Shown here in pieces: positions 12,116 through 24,530 of a stretch of 64,000 bases of DNA. The notes under the pieces were generated by a model, which searched no databases, was not told the DNA's origin, and worked only from the letters and a program-made list of their open reading frames with translations. A program made the translations under genes and the position numbers. The stretch comes from Chlamydoabsidia padenii (lineage: Eukaryota > Mucoromycota > Mucoromycetes > Mucorales > Cunninghamellaceae): positions 297,150-361,149 of the forward strand of contig JAIWND010000028.1 in assembly GCA_025330725.1 (NCBI GenBank), written 5' to 3'. The stretch's first letter is position 1, and each line of letters opens with the position of its first letter.

Positions 12116-14895
12116 CTACATTCCATCTCGTCTAGCAGCATCCCGAGCAGCACGAATAAGAGGTCCAAGTGAAGGTAAGGGATCGGCACACCTCAAAAAT
12201 GGGTGTTTTAACAATTCGTCTGCAGTTGGTCGTCGGTCCACATCCACCGATAAGCAACGGGCCAAAAAATCACGGAATACAAGTGAGAGGGCTTCAGGGT
12301 CTTGTAGTTTAGGTGTTCCATTGTTAGCAATCAAGTAGAGCGCACGCAGAGGGTTTTCGTTCAAATAAGGAGGTTCACCTTCTACCATTTCGATCGCCAT
12401 GATACCCAATGACCAGATATCCACTTTGGGTCCGTATTCCTTTCGAGTCACCACTTCAGGAGCCATCTATAGGATATCATTAGACAAGTTTGTAGATTAT
12501 CCTTTTTCCCTTTTTATACCTACCCAGTAAGGTGTTCCCACCATCGTTGTTCGCTTGGCTTGAGTATCATTCAATTGAGCACAGAAACCAAAGTCAGCTA
12601 TTAAGAAAAAAAAAAGGCGTGAGTCATGCAATTCCCACCACCTTGTTCTTGACTACTTACTGAGTTTGATATCACCATGAGAGCCAAGTAATATATTGTC
12701 GCTTTTGATATCACGATGTATGACACCTTTGGAGTGAAGATGTTGTAATCCTTCGAGCACTTCTTTGCAGACGGCGGCAATTTGACCCTCCATCATCATG
12801 TTGTTTGTCACCACATCGGTCAAACTACCACCTTCCATATATTCCATGATTACCCAAAGATCGTCCTTGTATAGATAAGAGTCAATAAAGTTGACAATGT
12901 TCTTGTGTTGAGATTCCTTCATGACCAAGATTTCATTAATGATCAGTTCCTTCTTGGGTTGTTGTTCCAGATTCATTTGCTTGATTGCCACTGGTAGATC
13001 GCTATCTGATGTATGAGCAATAAACACACCTCCAGAGGCCCTAAAGTATATATTAAATTTTAATCCACCACCAATACATGCACATGTCCAACATTTCATT
13101 TCATTTCATTCCATTTCCTTACCCTTGACCAATCTTTGTCATGTTTCGGTATATTTTACTGGGATCGGCTTCGGTGCAGATAGATTGTAGTTTGGCGATG
13201 ACTTCAGAATCCTTCATACCCACCTTCTTTTCCTTGGGAATTCGTTGCTTGACAGTACCAGGGGAGGCCGTGAGTGTTTCCTTGGGTTTGTCTTCCTTCT
13301 TGTCTCGTTTCTTTGCACTGAGTTTTCGTTTGATGTCATAATCCCGAGCAGATTGAGGTGATCCTTTTTGAGTAGGTGATGTCAAAGGAGTTTCAATACC
13401 CATTTCAGTATAAAACCGATCGTTTCCGTGAGATGTATTATCTTGTTGATTCAGGTGATGTTCTAATTTAAAAGTATCCGGAGATGAAGCGGATTAGTTA
13501 AAGTGAGCATTTTTCTTCCCCGTTATCACCAACTTACTATTGCCAAGAGCAGAAGAATTCTAATATAATACAATGAATAGGTTAATAAGGAATAAGAAGG
13601 ATTTTTTTTTTTTAATATAGACTTACATTTTGTTCATATTGAAAGTTGAGAGAGTCGTCAGTTTTACCCAGTTGTTCTTGCTGATGTTGATATTGTTGAT
13701 GATACTGTTGTTGTTGTTGTGGGTCATTATGATCAGAAGAGGACAAAGGAGTATTGAATTGATTGTCGGGATATTCGGTAGTAGGAGAGTGGTATTGTTG
13801 TTTATCCTCGTGTAATTGTTTTGCTAGAGCCTTTTCCATTTTATGATAAACCTGGTCATCGTGTCCCCTTGTTTCTTGATAAAATCCAATAGCATCCAAT
13901 ACTGCCTGAGGGTTTTGTGATTGTTCCTTTTTTGAGATACCACTTTGTTGTAACAAGATCTGCCATTCCCGAGGTAATCCAGAGAATTCACCAGTCGCTG
14001 CATCAAACCCGACATGAGTAACATGCTTTGTGTTGAAGGGTGCACCAATTTCCATTTCCTTTTCTTGTTGTTTGTTGGTATTTTCCTTTTCCTTGTTCAG
14101 TAATTCTAATAGACAACAAGTTGATCAATATATCATCCATCTTTTCTTTTTTTTTTCTTTTTTTTCTACTTTCCACTTACCATTAAAGCTATCAACAAAT
14201 TTGCCAAATACATCCTTTAGTGTATTTCTATCACGAGCCTTGTTACTACTTGTAGTATTCCCGCTGCCGCCGTTATTGTTGTTGTTGCTGTTGTTACCAC
14301 TAGAAGGACTAGGAATGTCGGAAGACGAAGAGTCGCTTGATCTATTGACATCATTGTTTGTTATTTCCACTTCGAGATGAGTTTCCAAGGGGTCCGATGA
14401 CCGATCAAGTAAAGGAGAGCTTGTTGAAGACGGGGGTGGTGGAGAAGGACGATTGCGACTGCTGGAAGGAGCCCGAGTGTGTTTGGATGACAAGGTGCGT
14501 GATAAAAATGAGCCACCAGATGACTTGCTCATGGTCGGAGATACTGGATTCGCCATAGTTTGAGTCCCGTTGCCGTTAGAGGAAGATGTTGTAGATATTG
14601 TCTTGATGGACCCACCGTCAGTATCATTAGTTGTCATACGTGGAAGAGGAGGTGAGGATTTGTGTGATGGTTTCCGATGAGTCTTTTTGTCTACATATAC
14701 ATGATAACAATATAAAAAAAAAAAAATAAAGAGAGAGAGAGAGAGAGAGAATGAGTATCGTCAATAGGAGAAGAAAGCTGAGGAGTACTTACCTCCATTA
14801 TCTTGTGAAGAGTCGTTATTTCGAAGTTGTAGTCGTTGAAGATGAGTAGACAGGGACCGATGTAAACTAGATGAGGATTTACTTGATGAGTTCAT
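12116..14895 (-). CDS. Ste20/PAK-family p21-activated protein kinase
   Basis: Ser/Thr kinase acting below Cdc42/Rac in polarity, mating or filamentation MAPK signalling. Eight exons: 14895-14793, 14690-14181, 14105-13627, 13559-13538, 13462-13123, 13040-12661, 12597-12524, 12466-12116; 752 aa. N-terminal ~200 residues are Ser-rich and disordered. A CRIB/PBD starts near residue 224 ([16 protein letters not shown]). A Gln/His-rich linker follows. The kinase domain starts near residue 478: glycine loop IGQGASGGV, VAIK with catalytic Lys505, HRDIKSDN near 593-600, DFG near 613-615, activation segment [12 protein letters not shown] and [14 protein letters not shown]. There is no PH domain between N-terminus and CRIB, which argues for the Ste20 rather than the Cla4 class. 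Exon 4 is only 22 nt. One donor is GTAGGT. Confidence 0.95.
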
Positions 14896-16089
14896 GGTTG
14901 TAACAGGTTACGAGTGGTTGTTTGTATAAGGAATGGAAGATGGAGGAATGGGATAAAAAAAAAAAGGTGATGAAGAGTTTCCAAATATATAAAAACAATA
15001 AAAAAAAGGTATGACAAAGAGGAGAAAGAAGGGGAGGAGTGGTAATTCAAAGTGTGGCAGGTGAATTAAGAATAATGGTTGAGGAAGTAATGAAGGTAAA
15101 AAGGAAAGGAAGAAAGAGAAAAAAGAAAGAAGTATTATATCAAGGTTCAACTCTTTCTTATTTCCCTTTTGTGTGGATTCAAGGGAAAAAAAAAAGAAAG
15201 AAAGAAAGAAAGAAAGAGAAAGAAACCCGGCTTTTGTTTTTATAAATGCCGCCCAGTCACATCAAGTTTCCCGGCAGGTCGATCTTGAACATACCACTTC
15301 TCCTTTTGAACAGGTCTCTTTGAACACTGCTTTTTTCCATTTACAAGCCTTAATCACCACGAGAAGAAGTCAAAGATAGGAACAATGGAAATAGGTGTTT
15401 TCATCACTTTTTTTCAATGTGCGGCGGTTGTGGAGCATATCTGCGAGTCTATATTTATCAATCAACATGTCAAATCTTATATATGTAATATATAAGAATC
15501 TCCCTAAGACATATTCAGACAGTGTGATAATGGCAACTCCTTTTTTTTCTTCTTCTTCTTCTTCTTCCACCATAGACAAAGTCGTAGCGTACATCTTCTC
15601 CCTACCAAGCTCCCTTTGGCTTTGTGAAACATTGTTTTCAAATCCCGAAACGTCTACTGCCTTGCCGAACAGTAACTTTGATCTTGGCCAATCAAATGAA
15701 GTTTTATGCTTGTTGCTCATTTCATGTCGATAGCATATCATATATATCATTGGTAGACTAGTAAACATGTTTTTATACCTTGGTATGTTTCATAACTGGC
15801 CCATTATTGACGAAAAAAGGTAGAGGGGTGTCACTATAAGGTTTCTAGATAGTGAGTCTCTCACCCTTCCATGATGAACTCTGGTCCTTTTTAAACGCCG
15901 CAACTTTAAAATTACACCTTCCTTTTTTTTTTGCTTTTGCTTTTCGCCATTTCTCTTCCCTTTACATTACTCTCATTCCTTTTACCATCTCTTTCTTTTT
16001 TCCCTATCTTTTGTCATTTATCACACTCTTATCAATTCACGTTTTTATATCATTCTACTTGGAGATCCTCCTCTTTAATTATTTGGCCC
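14896..16089. promoter_or_regulatory. Divergent promoter region between PAK kinase and sestrin
   Basis: No gene is seen. TTTTTAAACGCCGC at 15888-15901 lies about 190 bp before the sestrin start, and TTTTCAAATCCCG lies near 15636. On the kinase side the sequence is purine-rich with GAAA repeats (15010-15225), i.e. pyrimidine-rich in the sense of the kinase gene. Open frames in this stretch are low-complexity shadows of those tracts. Confidence 0.4.
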
Positions 16090-19000
16090 ATGTACTCAGA
16101 TCCAAAGCATCCAAGCTTTGATCCTCACCGACAGGAAGAAACAGGTAAAATAAAGATAAAGTCATTGGCAAAAGTTATTGCTCTTCTTTGACCGTATTTA
16201 AAAACAACAATATCCAAATGAATGTCACTGATATCTTTTATCATTACTGTTTACCTTAGCAATTGATGCACGTGCCCGGCGACTGGAATCCTCTCGACTC
16301 CGCATAGCCTTGTTTAAAGCCTTGCAAGTGGAATCGTACACGGAAAGACAATCATCTCTGGAAAAGATCATTCAAGTCGTCAAGTCATATATGCGGATGT
16401 CTCAGGCAACAACTTCACCTACAAAAAGTCCACTGTCAACAACCAGCATACCATCATCCAATAGACAATCATCAGATAGCACTACCTCTTGTACTGTGAG
16501 TTCTATTACTGACACAACCGAAACACCAAATGCAACAACGGCCAACACCAATATTAACACAAAGCCTATTCACCAAACGTATGACGACATATCTTCTGCT
16601 CCCATGACTTGTTTGGAAATGGTTGGACCTCATGAAGAACTGCATTACTTTTTACTGACGATACTCCGGTTATCCTACACCTGTCCCTTCGGTGATGTGC
16701 GCCATACTTTCCAGCACTTTATTAAAACAACTTTGGTAAGTACCGGGGATGATAAAGGATAAAAAATAAAAAATAAAGGTGAAAAAGGATAAACGTAAAA
16801 GGAAATGGATGATTATGCGCGCGTGTCATGTGGCCAACCCAAAATAACGAACTCACACCTTTTTTTTTTTCTTGCACCATGTAGGACACAGGGGTCATAC
16901 CAACACCACAGCCGCGGCACTTGTCACCCTCGTACTTTATACCTCTTGAAGACATCTTCTCTCTGGAATCAACAAGCTCTGCACAAACTGTAATATCTTA
17001 TCCGAGACCTTCAAACTTCTCCTCCTCTCCTTGGTCTCAAGATGCTAGTGACGGTGGGGATTCCTTTGACACAAATAAATCAACTCCGATACATAGTCAT
17101 CATCAGCATACATATCAGCATAAACATCGGCATCACCATCATCACCATCATCATCCCTCTCGTCATCGTTTACCTCGTGTATCATCATCATTTTCATCAT
17201 CATCATCATCACTTTGGAAATCTAGCAACCTACTGGAACAGGCGTCTTCTTCTTCGTCAGCATCATCCGTGTGTTCTGATCGTGGTGACGACTCTGACTA
17301 TAATGAAGGCTATGCTAATGATTATGACGAAGCATGCTCAATGGACGATAATTCATCAAGAAAATCAATGACTCGTGGTAAATCTACAGGTGGCAGGCCA
17401 TCGGATGAATATGTGCGACAAATGTTGGTCAAGTCTTATCTGGATGAAGGACGACTCACCAATATGTATCGTGTCATGTCCTTCTTTCCGACCTTTTATG
17501 AAATCTTCCATTTGACAATGAACAACATTATTAAATCTTCTATGGGACCATTGCACCGAAGTTGGCGAATATATCTTGGTATCATGGTAAGTGCGTGAAT
17601 GATAAGGAACTTGTCCATTAATCTTTTTTTTTTAAAAAAAAAAAAAAAAAAAAATAGGCTAGCGCAGAACAACAATGTCAATACCTCGTTTCTACTCTAA
17701 AGCTGGACTTTTTGCAGAATGGAGGTGATCCGCTTTGGCTCAAAGGCATCCATCATTGCCCTGAAAAACTACAACGCATTACTGGATTTTTAGCAAAAAT
17801 GGCAAGGCAACCCTGGCAATTGACAGAAGATGACATCCTGATCCTGATGAGGGTCACTAATACTGGTGCTACAAGAACTGGATCGGCTATCACCCTCAAT
17901 ATGACGTGGAGTAAAGGCGAACTGGTACAAGCAATCCTGGTGATATCTACTTTCCTTAGTCTCAGCAACTTTGTCCTCTCTTGTGGTATTGCTCCCGAAA
18001 TGGATATGGAAGGCGGTTATCGAATTCTTGGCTCCCATGGGGCTCGCTCTTTTTCTGGTATCGAAAATGAACTGAACGACACTATGCATCAACAACAACA
18101 ACAACAACAACAACCTAGCAAACCATCGACTCATCACTATCTTTCGGTGGAAGATGAATTGGCGATACGGGCAGCTTCAAGCGCTACTGGGTGGTATGAC
18201 AGTCAAATCAGCCCGAAATCAAGTCAAACCGACGACAGCGACGACGATTGTAATAATGACAAATCTAATGGCGATGTAGATCAACAACAGTCTATCATAG
18301 AATCGGTTTATGATTCTGAAGAAGACAACTCAGCTGTCAATGATGGTCACCTAAATACTTTATATATGGATGAAACCACCGCACTCATCTCGAAATTGAA
18401 ATCCAACAAAGACACCAACAAGGAACTACACGAATGTCTGGCCAACTTGAATGTTTTCTCCTCTGCACAGATGCAACAACAAGGTAAATATAAAGTCAGA
18501 AAAAGGAAAATTAACTTTCTTCTCATTCTTTTTGTTAAACATAATGTTATATTTGATACTATTCTCTTTTAGGAAATCCAGGCACTATTAATGACACGAC
18601 GACAATTCAAATGACGGAACTCGACGAAAAGAAAAGGGTGACGGTGAATGCGGTATATGAAGACTTGGTCAGCTTCACCAGCGCTGGGCTGACAACCGAT
18701 GTGATGGAATACGAAGAATTTGAACCTGGTCACCCTGATTACATTGAATTCATGCTGTCGGAATACTGTTGGGAAGACCATGGCTGTGATCTTGTGAATC
18801 ACTTTTTACCTGGTATTGGTGATGATTTGGATGATGAATTCATAGAATCACTCAGCATCACGGATTGGAGGTAGGAGGTAACATTCACTGATGGTCTTTT
18901 ATTTTTAATCCTTCTCTCTTTAATAGCATCTTCCATCAAGTGACTGACGGGGCTGTGGATACTTCACCTCTACGAAACGCCATCTTCTTTTATGTCCAGC

Positions 19001-19242
19001 AAATACTCGGGATAACCAAAGAAGATTACCATTATGCAGATATTCCGAATTATCTTGGTGAACAAACTCGACACTATATCCAAAAGGTATGCCGCCAACC
19101 TCATCTCCTGGATCGCCATGATTGGAACTCGGTCGGTATCTCTTTACGCCCTGAAGAGAAATGTCATATGAATCTTTTGATTGCGTCTAGTCGGAAACAA
19201 GCCTTGCTGTGTTATGGATTGTCTTTGGTATCCCATGTATAG
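16090..19242 (+). CDS. Sestrin (PA26 family), fungal
   Basis: Sestrins are stress-induced proteins that in animals bind GATOR2 and restrain TORC1 when leucine is low. Six exons: 16090-16144, 16260-16735, 16885-17586, 17658-18483, 18573-18870, 18927-19242; 890 aa, nearly twice the animal length because of Ser/His/Asp-rich inserts. Family blocks in order: ALFKALQVESY near the N-terminus; EYVRQMLVKSYLDEGRLTN; GPLHRSWRIYLGIMASAEQQ then CQYLV; GGDPLWLKGIHHCPEKLQ; RQPWQLTEDDI; WSKGELVQAILVISTFLSLS and CGIAPEM; C-terminal WEDHGCDLVNHF, DYHYADIPNYL and CHMNLLIASSRKQALL. In the N-terminal helical pocket Cys418 and Tyr420 match the peroxidase-type Cys and Tyr of animal sestrins, but the expected His seven residues after the Cys is Leu425. 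The first exon is short and its ATG is the least certain point. Intron 3 holds a T-then-A homopolymer. Confidence 0.88.
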
Positions 19243-19617
19243 TCATAGTTTAGTATATCTGTAAATATAGTATGTGTGTCCCTTTTATAATGACCCCTTT
19301 TTTTTATAAAAACATATATAAACAATAAACATCTTCTTTTTTCATTTTGTTTGATACCTGATTATTAACCGGAGTTGACATGTTTTGATACTGGTACAAC
19401 ATTACCCTACTATTTTTAACTTTGGGTCGAGCCAATTAGTATTCTGTCGTGCACCCAGATCTCCTCCGTCTCCGTCGGGATTTGAAAATTTATAAGACCA
19501 GTAGAAGGTTTTTTTCTATTTTTTTTTTTTCTTCCTTTCTCCCCTTTATCTCCCCCCACCCCACCCCTTCCTTCTTTTTTTTTTTTTTTTTATACATATC
19601 CCCCCTCACGACACATA
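19243..19617. promoter_or_regulatory. Promoter of the secreted two-module protein gene
   Basis: Contains the sestrin 3' end and GTCGGGATTTGAAAATT at 19474-19490, about 130 bp before the next start codon. The 5' leader (19500-19617) is C/T-rich with an 18-nt T run. Confidence 0.5.
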
Positions 19618-20784
19618 ATGAAATTCTCTTTGTTTGTAGCCTGTGTTTTGGCTCTCATCTCGATGAGTGTCATGCTTGTCCGTGCTGACTCTCTTCAAGA
19701 TGAAATCGATGCTGCCAAGAAAAAATTCTGTGGTGGTAAAGTTTACTCTTTGATCTTGGAACCAACGAACTGCTTATACTAACTCCCTTTTTATTTTATT
19801 TTATATATATAGGAATCTCTGTTTCTGCACCTGCCAAGAACGCTGTCTTCAGCAACCCCTCCCAAGTCAAGGTCACTGTCAGTAAGTACCCTATCGATTT
19901 CTGTGTATCAAAACATACACAGTAATGGATTATTATCTTGGTGCAACCTTACTGACTGATTCTCTTTTATTTATAGCTCGTAAACCTAATGCTCAAGCCA
20001 AGGTCATCAACGGTGTGGATGTAAGTTATTAACATGATCTTTTTTTTTTTTTTTTTTTTGTATACTAAATCACTTTTTACTTGTTGTTAGGTGTATACTA
20101 TCGATAAGAAAGGAAAGGCCAAATACATTGCCACTGCTTGGAAAGGAAACTACGCTTTGAACAAGAAGGCTACTTTGACGTAAGTCCACTCTCCCTCTTC
20201 TCCCATCCTTAACAGCTATATATTCTTATAAACTCACCTGTTATATATATATATATATTAGTGTTAACCTATCCAAGGTCAAGGGTCTCAAGTATCCTGG
20301 TCAATTCGAATTCCGTGTGTGGGTCCATAACAAGGCTGGTCCCGACTGTACTTTGATGTCCAAGGTCTTCAAGGTCCGTAGCTCCAACTCTCACTCTAAT
20401 GCTGCTGATGAACAAGAAGCCTTTGCCAACCTTGACAAGGACATTGATCGTGGTTGTTTCGGTGTTGAAGTCACTGCTCCCAAGCTCGGTGAACATCAAA
20501 AGGCTGGTCAATCCTTCTCCGTCCATATCCAACGTGACTCTGCTGCTCATTTGGATTCCATCAAATCTTTGACCTTGATGAAGATCGATCTGGATTCCCG
20601 TACTCCTTCTCAAGTCCAAGAAACCTATGCCAAGGAACAAACTATCACCCAAATGCTCAACATCAAGGATACAATCAAGGATGCCTCTTCTGATAACTCT
20701 GCTTACTTTTACAAGTTGACCGGTACCACTCAACATGATGAAGAATGTGAATTCTACTCTCATCCCTTCTATGTTGATGCTTAA
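19618..20784 (+). CDS. Secreted protein with two similar Cys-containing modules, function unknown
   Basis: Five exons: 19618-19735, 19813-19881, 19977-20020, 20091-20179, 20262-20784; 280 aa. The N-terminus MKFSLFVACVLALISMSVML with VRADS is a clear signal peptide with a likely cleavage after Ala-Asp or nearby. Two modules follow, each starting with a Cys and a Val/Ser/Ala-Pro strand (CGGISVSAPAKNAVF at about residue 39; CFGVEVTAPKLGEHQKAGQS at about 169) and each ending in a Cys near a K/F-V strand (GPDCTLMSKVFKV; DEECEFYSHPFYV). This suggests two immunoglobulin-like beta sandwiches, each closed by one disulfide, perhaps related to the Kre9/Knh1-type N-terminal fold of fungal wall proteins. 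I do not recognise the family. Codon use is highly biased as in uS3, suggesting strong expression. No GPI signal is seen at the C-terminus. Confidence 0.85.
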
Positions 20785-21440
20785 ATCGACCTGTCACCTT
20801 TTTTAGCCATATAGTTTTTGTGTGTGTCTTTTTCTCTCTCTCTTTTTTTTTTTTTAATATAATAAACTGGTAATTATGTATTTATTTATTTTGTTCTCTT
20901 CCTTTGTCTTGTCAATTCATGTATAATCGGATCTTCTTTTAGCCTCGCATTGATTGAAAGTGGGGTGAATTAGGAGGAAAAAATAGCGGGATTTGAAATT
21001 TTGTCTTTATGGTACAGGCTGTCAAGAGCATGATACTGTGTATGCGTATTGGGATCCTTTTGACATGCCATTTTTCAACATCATATCGTTCTATACACAA
21101 TTCATTCATTTTACATTATATATTTTGATTCATGTCACTGGTATCTCTGTTCCTTTGTTCAACAGGTTCATTCATGCAAAAGTCTTTTGAGTTGCCATTT
21201 GCGATCATCATCAGCCCCATAAGTGCTTATCGATCAAAAGTATGAACAAGAACAAACTAAGGGCATGCAATACTATGCCACATGTGGTTTCAACAAATGC
21301 ATGTGTTTAGATGAGCGTAATAAAAGAGTGGGGGAGGGGAAGATTTGTGCATTTAAAAACGATTAGTATGTATCATACAACGTGGACGTTATAGAAGATG
21401 CTAATGTGTCAAATTTTATTATTTACTCCATTAAACATAT

Positions 21441-21475
<35 letters not shown>

Positions 21476-21513
21476 TACTATTACTACTACTAAACTACTA
21501 GCTATAATAGTAT
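20785..21513. other. Intergenic region with an orphan GCGGGATTTGAAATT element
   Basis: Lies between two converging genes. GCGGGATTTGAAATT at 20986-21000 has no annotated start codon downstream on either side. A (TA)n microsatellite occupies about 21441-21472. No gene is supported. Confidence 0.4.
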
Positions 21514-22420
21514 CTAGTCCCATACAAGTTGCCCAAATTCATTAAGACTGGCTTTCCCCGTTGGTCGTTTACCAGTAGACGACAGATGATTTCTTGGTGA
21601 TGCCTTGTCAGTCGTCTTCCTTTTTTCGTATTCCAATTGTCGTTGATGTTGCCTTAACCGTTCTTCTTGAAGTGCATCTGCCTGGGCCTTGAGTTCCTTT
21701 CGTTTGGCTGCCCGAGTTTGATTTTCCCGTTGTTTCTTGGTTAATGGTTCATTATCGTGTTGCTGTTGTTGTTGTTGTTTCGTTTCTATCAATATACAAA
21801 TCAAGTCAATGAGTCACATTTTAGATCTTATTAAATCACTTACTGGATTGATAGGATGGCACAGAATTGGTTCGAATACGAAGTACTCGAGAATAATTGG
21901 TGTCGTCGTTCACAGGTGCCTCCTTCATGGTATCCTTTTTCGGTGGCGTCGCTATTAGTGGTGGAAACTCGGCCTTCTTGGGTGGTTTGGATGTGCTTGG
22001 TTGTTGTTGTTGTTGTTGCTGTTGACTAATCTTGTATCCTTTTTTATGCTGTTTGGACTTTTTTGTTGGATAGTCTGCTATGGATGGTTCCGTTAGAGTG
22101 TCATTGTTAAGAGTGGTGGCGGCGGTGGTGGCGGTGTCAGTGGATGCACTTTGATACCTTCGCAAGATAAAAGATGGTATCGAGTTCACAGTGGGAGAGG
22201 AGGAGGAAGGGTCGTTGCTAATTGGATTGTCATTGTTGTTGTTGAATGCATTGTCTTTGTCGTTCAGAGTTGTTGTCACTTTTGATGTCTTTTTCTTGTT
22301 CTTCTTCTTGGACTTTTTCGTCTTGGACTTGGCAGATGCTTGATTGTTTCCGTGTCTTGCAAGATAAAGTAGTACCACCGGCAAAAGTAAAACAAGTAAT
22401 AAACCTATTTCGCGATACAT
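21514..22420 (-). CDS. Membrane-anchored basic protein, function unknown
   Basis: Two exons, 22420-21844 and 21785-21514; 282 aa. The first ~20 residues (MYREIGLLLVLLLPVVLLYL) form one hydrophobic segment with few charges, a signal anchor. It is followed by a Lys-rich stretch (KSKTKKSKKKNKKK), Asn/Ser/Thr-rich and poly-Gln segments, and a C-terminal charged helix (KKQRENQTRAAKRKELKAQ onwards) ending in the motif NEFGQLVWD. The helix plus terminal GQLVWD gives the impression of a small conserved fungal family, with the tail facing the cytosol, but I cannot name it. The intron joins A|AA to give Lys. A 44-nt A run and GGCGGGATTTAAAT (22524-22537) lie just upstream of the start. Confidence 0.75.
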
Positions 22421-22478
22421 GAGGAGGGAAGAGAGAGAGAAGGAAGAGGGATTTTTTTTTATTTGAGGCCTCCTCTTT

Positions 22479-22479
<1 letters not shown>

Positions 22480-22523
<44 letters not shown>
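22480..22523. repeat. 44-nt poly(A) run upstream of the membrane-anchored protein gene
   Basis: Uninterrupted A on the plus strand, i.e. poly-T in the sense of the minus-strand gene starting at 22420. It abuts GGCGGGATTTAAAT. Confidence 0.9.
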
Positions 22524-22526
<3 letters not shown>

Positions 22527-22568
22527 GGGATTTAAATATAAAGTAAAGTAGTATGATGTATTCTATTG

Positions 22569-23696
22569 TTATGGTTTTGGCAAGTATAATTGATGATGAT
22601 GAATATAATCTATAACAGGGTTGGGTAAAAGATGCTTTATAGACATTCCACGTTTCACAAATAGTCTATAATCATAGTAATAAAATAAAATAAAAACCAA
22701 AGTTACATGAGAATTAATAGGTTACATTCATCCCCTTTTACCTGATCTTTGTTGAGCTAATATCATTGTGAATAAGTTGCTTGATTACAGTTACATTCAT
22801 CTAATGTCACAAAAGAAAAAAACAATAAGTATCCCTACATGTATGAATTCATTTTGTCAAATTACCCTGTGTTGATAAAGTATATCATGTGATAACAAGA
22901 AGCCATAGACATCCGTACCAGTTCGTTCGATGATCACCGATCCATAATGACCAACTATATGATGTAAATCATTAGGCGCCCATACACCAGGATGTCCAAA
23001 GGAAGCAATTAAATCACCACCAGCTAATAACATGATTCGAATTTGTTTTCGACCACCTATTACAATGATACCAAATTATAAGTAACCATTTTTGTTTCCA
23101 CCTCTTACTTACCACTTTTAGTCAAGATACCACCTCCAATAGTATTCAATTCATTATCAAAATGATCCAAAACAACCGCTGTACGTTGATAAGTAGTTTG
23201 TCGAGGTTCCCAAGAATCCACCATTAGCCAATTAGATGTACTTTCCACTGCTAACTGACACATTTTCACCCGATGTTTTGCTTCTGCCAATCCTTCTTTC
23301 ATATACGCGTCCGCCACTGGTGAATAATATCCCGTTAATAGCTCGAATTCGTTCCGTTCCTTAAAGTGATCTTTGGCCATTTCTACAAACAGGGAATGAT
23401 TCAGTATGATTGCTTTTTTTTTTTTTTTTAACTACATGAGTAGACTTACCAAACATTCGTAAATGCAAATAGGTGATAGGAGAGAAGGAGCCACACGCCA
23501 CCAAGACCAAAGGTACCTTGGTTTCATCTATTGTAAACAAATGGTTAAATAGGAGTCAAACACCAAGTTGACACTTACCTTCCATTAGTGTTGGTAAAAA
23601 GTGTCGTGGAAATACATAATTGGTTTCAAAGGCACAAGGTGTGAGAGGAGTCTCTAGAGCATTTGTCGTAGATTGTGTAGTGGTTGAAGTGTCCAT
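22569..23696 (-). CDS. NMA1: Nicotinamide/nicotinate mononucleotide adenylyltransferase (NMNAT)
   Basis: Makes NAD+ or deamido-NAD+ from NMN/NaMN and ATP. Six exons: 23696-23579, 23527-23450, 23382-23113, 23056-22866, 22800-22742, 22665-22569; 270 aa. Nucleotidyl-transferase signature GSFSPITYLHLRMFEMAKDH includes the HxxH-like ATP site (TYLHLR). Further matches: GYYSPVADAYMKEGLAEAKH, RVKMCQLAVESTSNWLMVDSW, LLAGGDLIASFGHPGVWAP, and the C-terminal ATP-binding NDISSTKIR followed by KRGMSIKHLLPNPVIDYI. The ISSTKIR codon for Arg is split AG|A by the last intron. Length and order fit eukaryotic NMNAT. The gene lies close to the divergent region at 23697-24530. Confidence 0.94.
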
Positions 23697-24050
23697 TATA
23701 TAACTATGTGATAGGTTTGATAGATATGATTAACGAGAACATAAAATGTTTGGCGATAATGATAAAAAAGTGAAAGAAAGAGAGACATAAAAAAAAAAGG
23801 AAGACCATGAAAAAAGATTATCGTAATATTCAAATTCCGCATGTGGCGATGTGATTGCCTGATCATTTATAATCCCAGCATGGGCTCATTCAACGAATGC
23901 AAATTCAAGTCCCGCCAATCGTAGATCTGCTATAACCCAGTCAGAAATAAAAAGACTATTACTCACTCCATCTCCTATTGATACTATTGATTCAATTGGC
24001 AATGGTGATACTCATATACGTCCCCGACTAGCTTTGCAAAACGCTTGAGG

Positions 24051-24082
<32 letters not shown>

Positions 24083-24530
24083 AAACAACCCAACTGCACA
24101 CTCTAGTATAAGACTGACATCAAGAGTATTGATGCTTGGTTTCCTAAGCAAAGTTTACAAGCGGTGCTCTTATGATCATTAAACATGGAGGTATAATGGC
24201 TATTTCAAATCTATCTAGGGCCAATACAATCGGGATTTGAAATCATTTGTTGAAGCCCGATCAGAATGAGATTTCGTAGAGACAAGATATACAACATTAC
24301 TTGAATAAGACTTTTTATTAGGTACATAAAGATTTATATAAAGTAAAGGGTTTACATTTTTTTTTTAAAAAAAAAAAAAAAAAAAAAAAGGAGAGATAGT
24401 ATAAAGTTTATAATGGGGATGTAGATGTGAAATAGAAGAGTTAAAATGCAAAATGCAATGATGAATATTTAATGAGAGACTACACTAGAGATATTTGAAA
24501 GGGAGAGGGGATGATGTATGAGTAAAGTGT
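23697..24530. promoter_or_regulatory. NMNAT upstream region with several GCGGGA-TTTGAA elements
   Basis: No gene. TTCAAATTCCGC at 23829-23840 and TTCAAGTCCCGCC at 23904-23916 lie 130-220 bp upstream of the NMNAT start. CGGGATTTGAAAT at 24231-24243 has no obvious target. A 29-nt A run lies at 24051-24079 and another near 24368-24389. The right end is the 3' flank of the Whi3-like gene. Confidence 0.45.

Noticed and set aside
20269..20763. 164-codon frame antisense to the secreted protein gene
   Set aside because: Opposite strand of a strongly codon-biased exon; the sense gene has a signal peptide and consistent introns.
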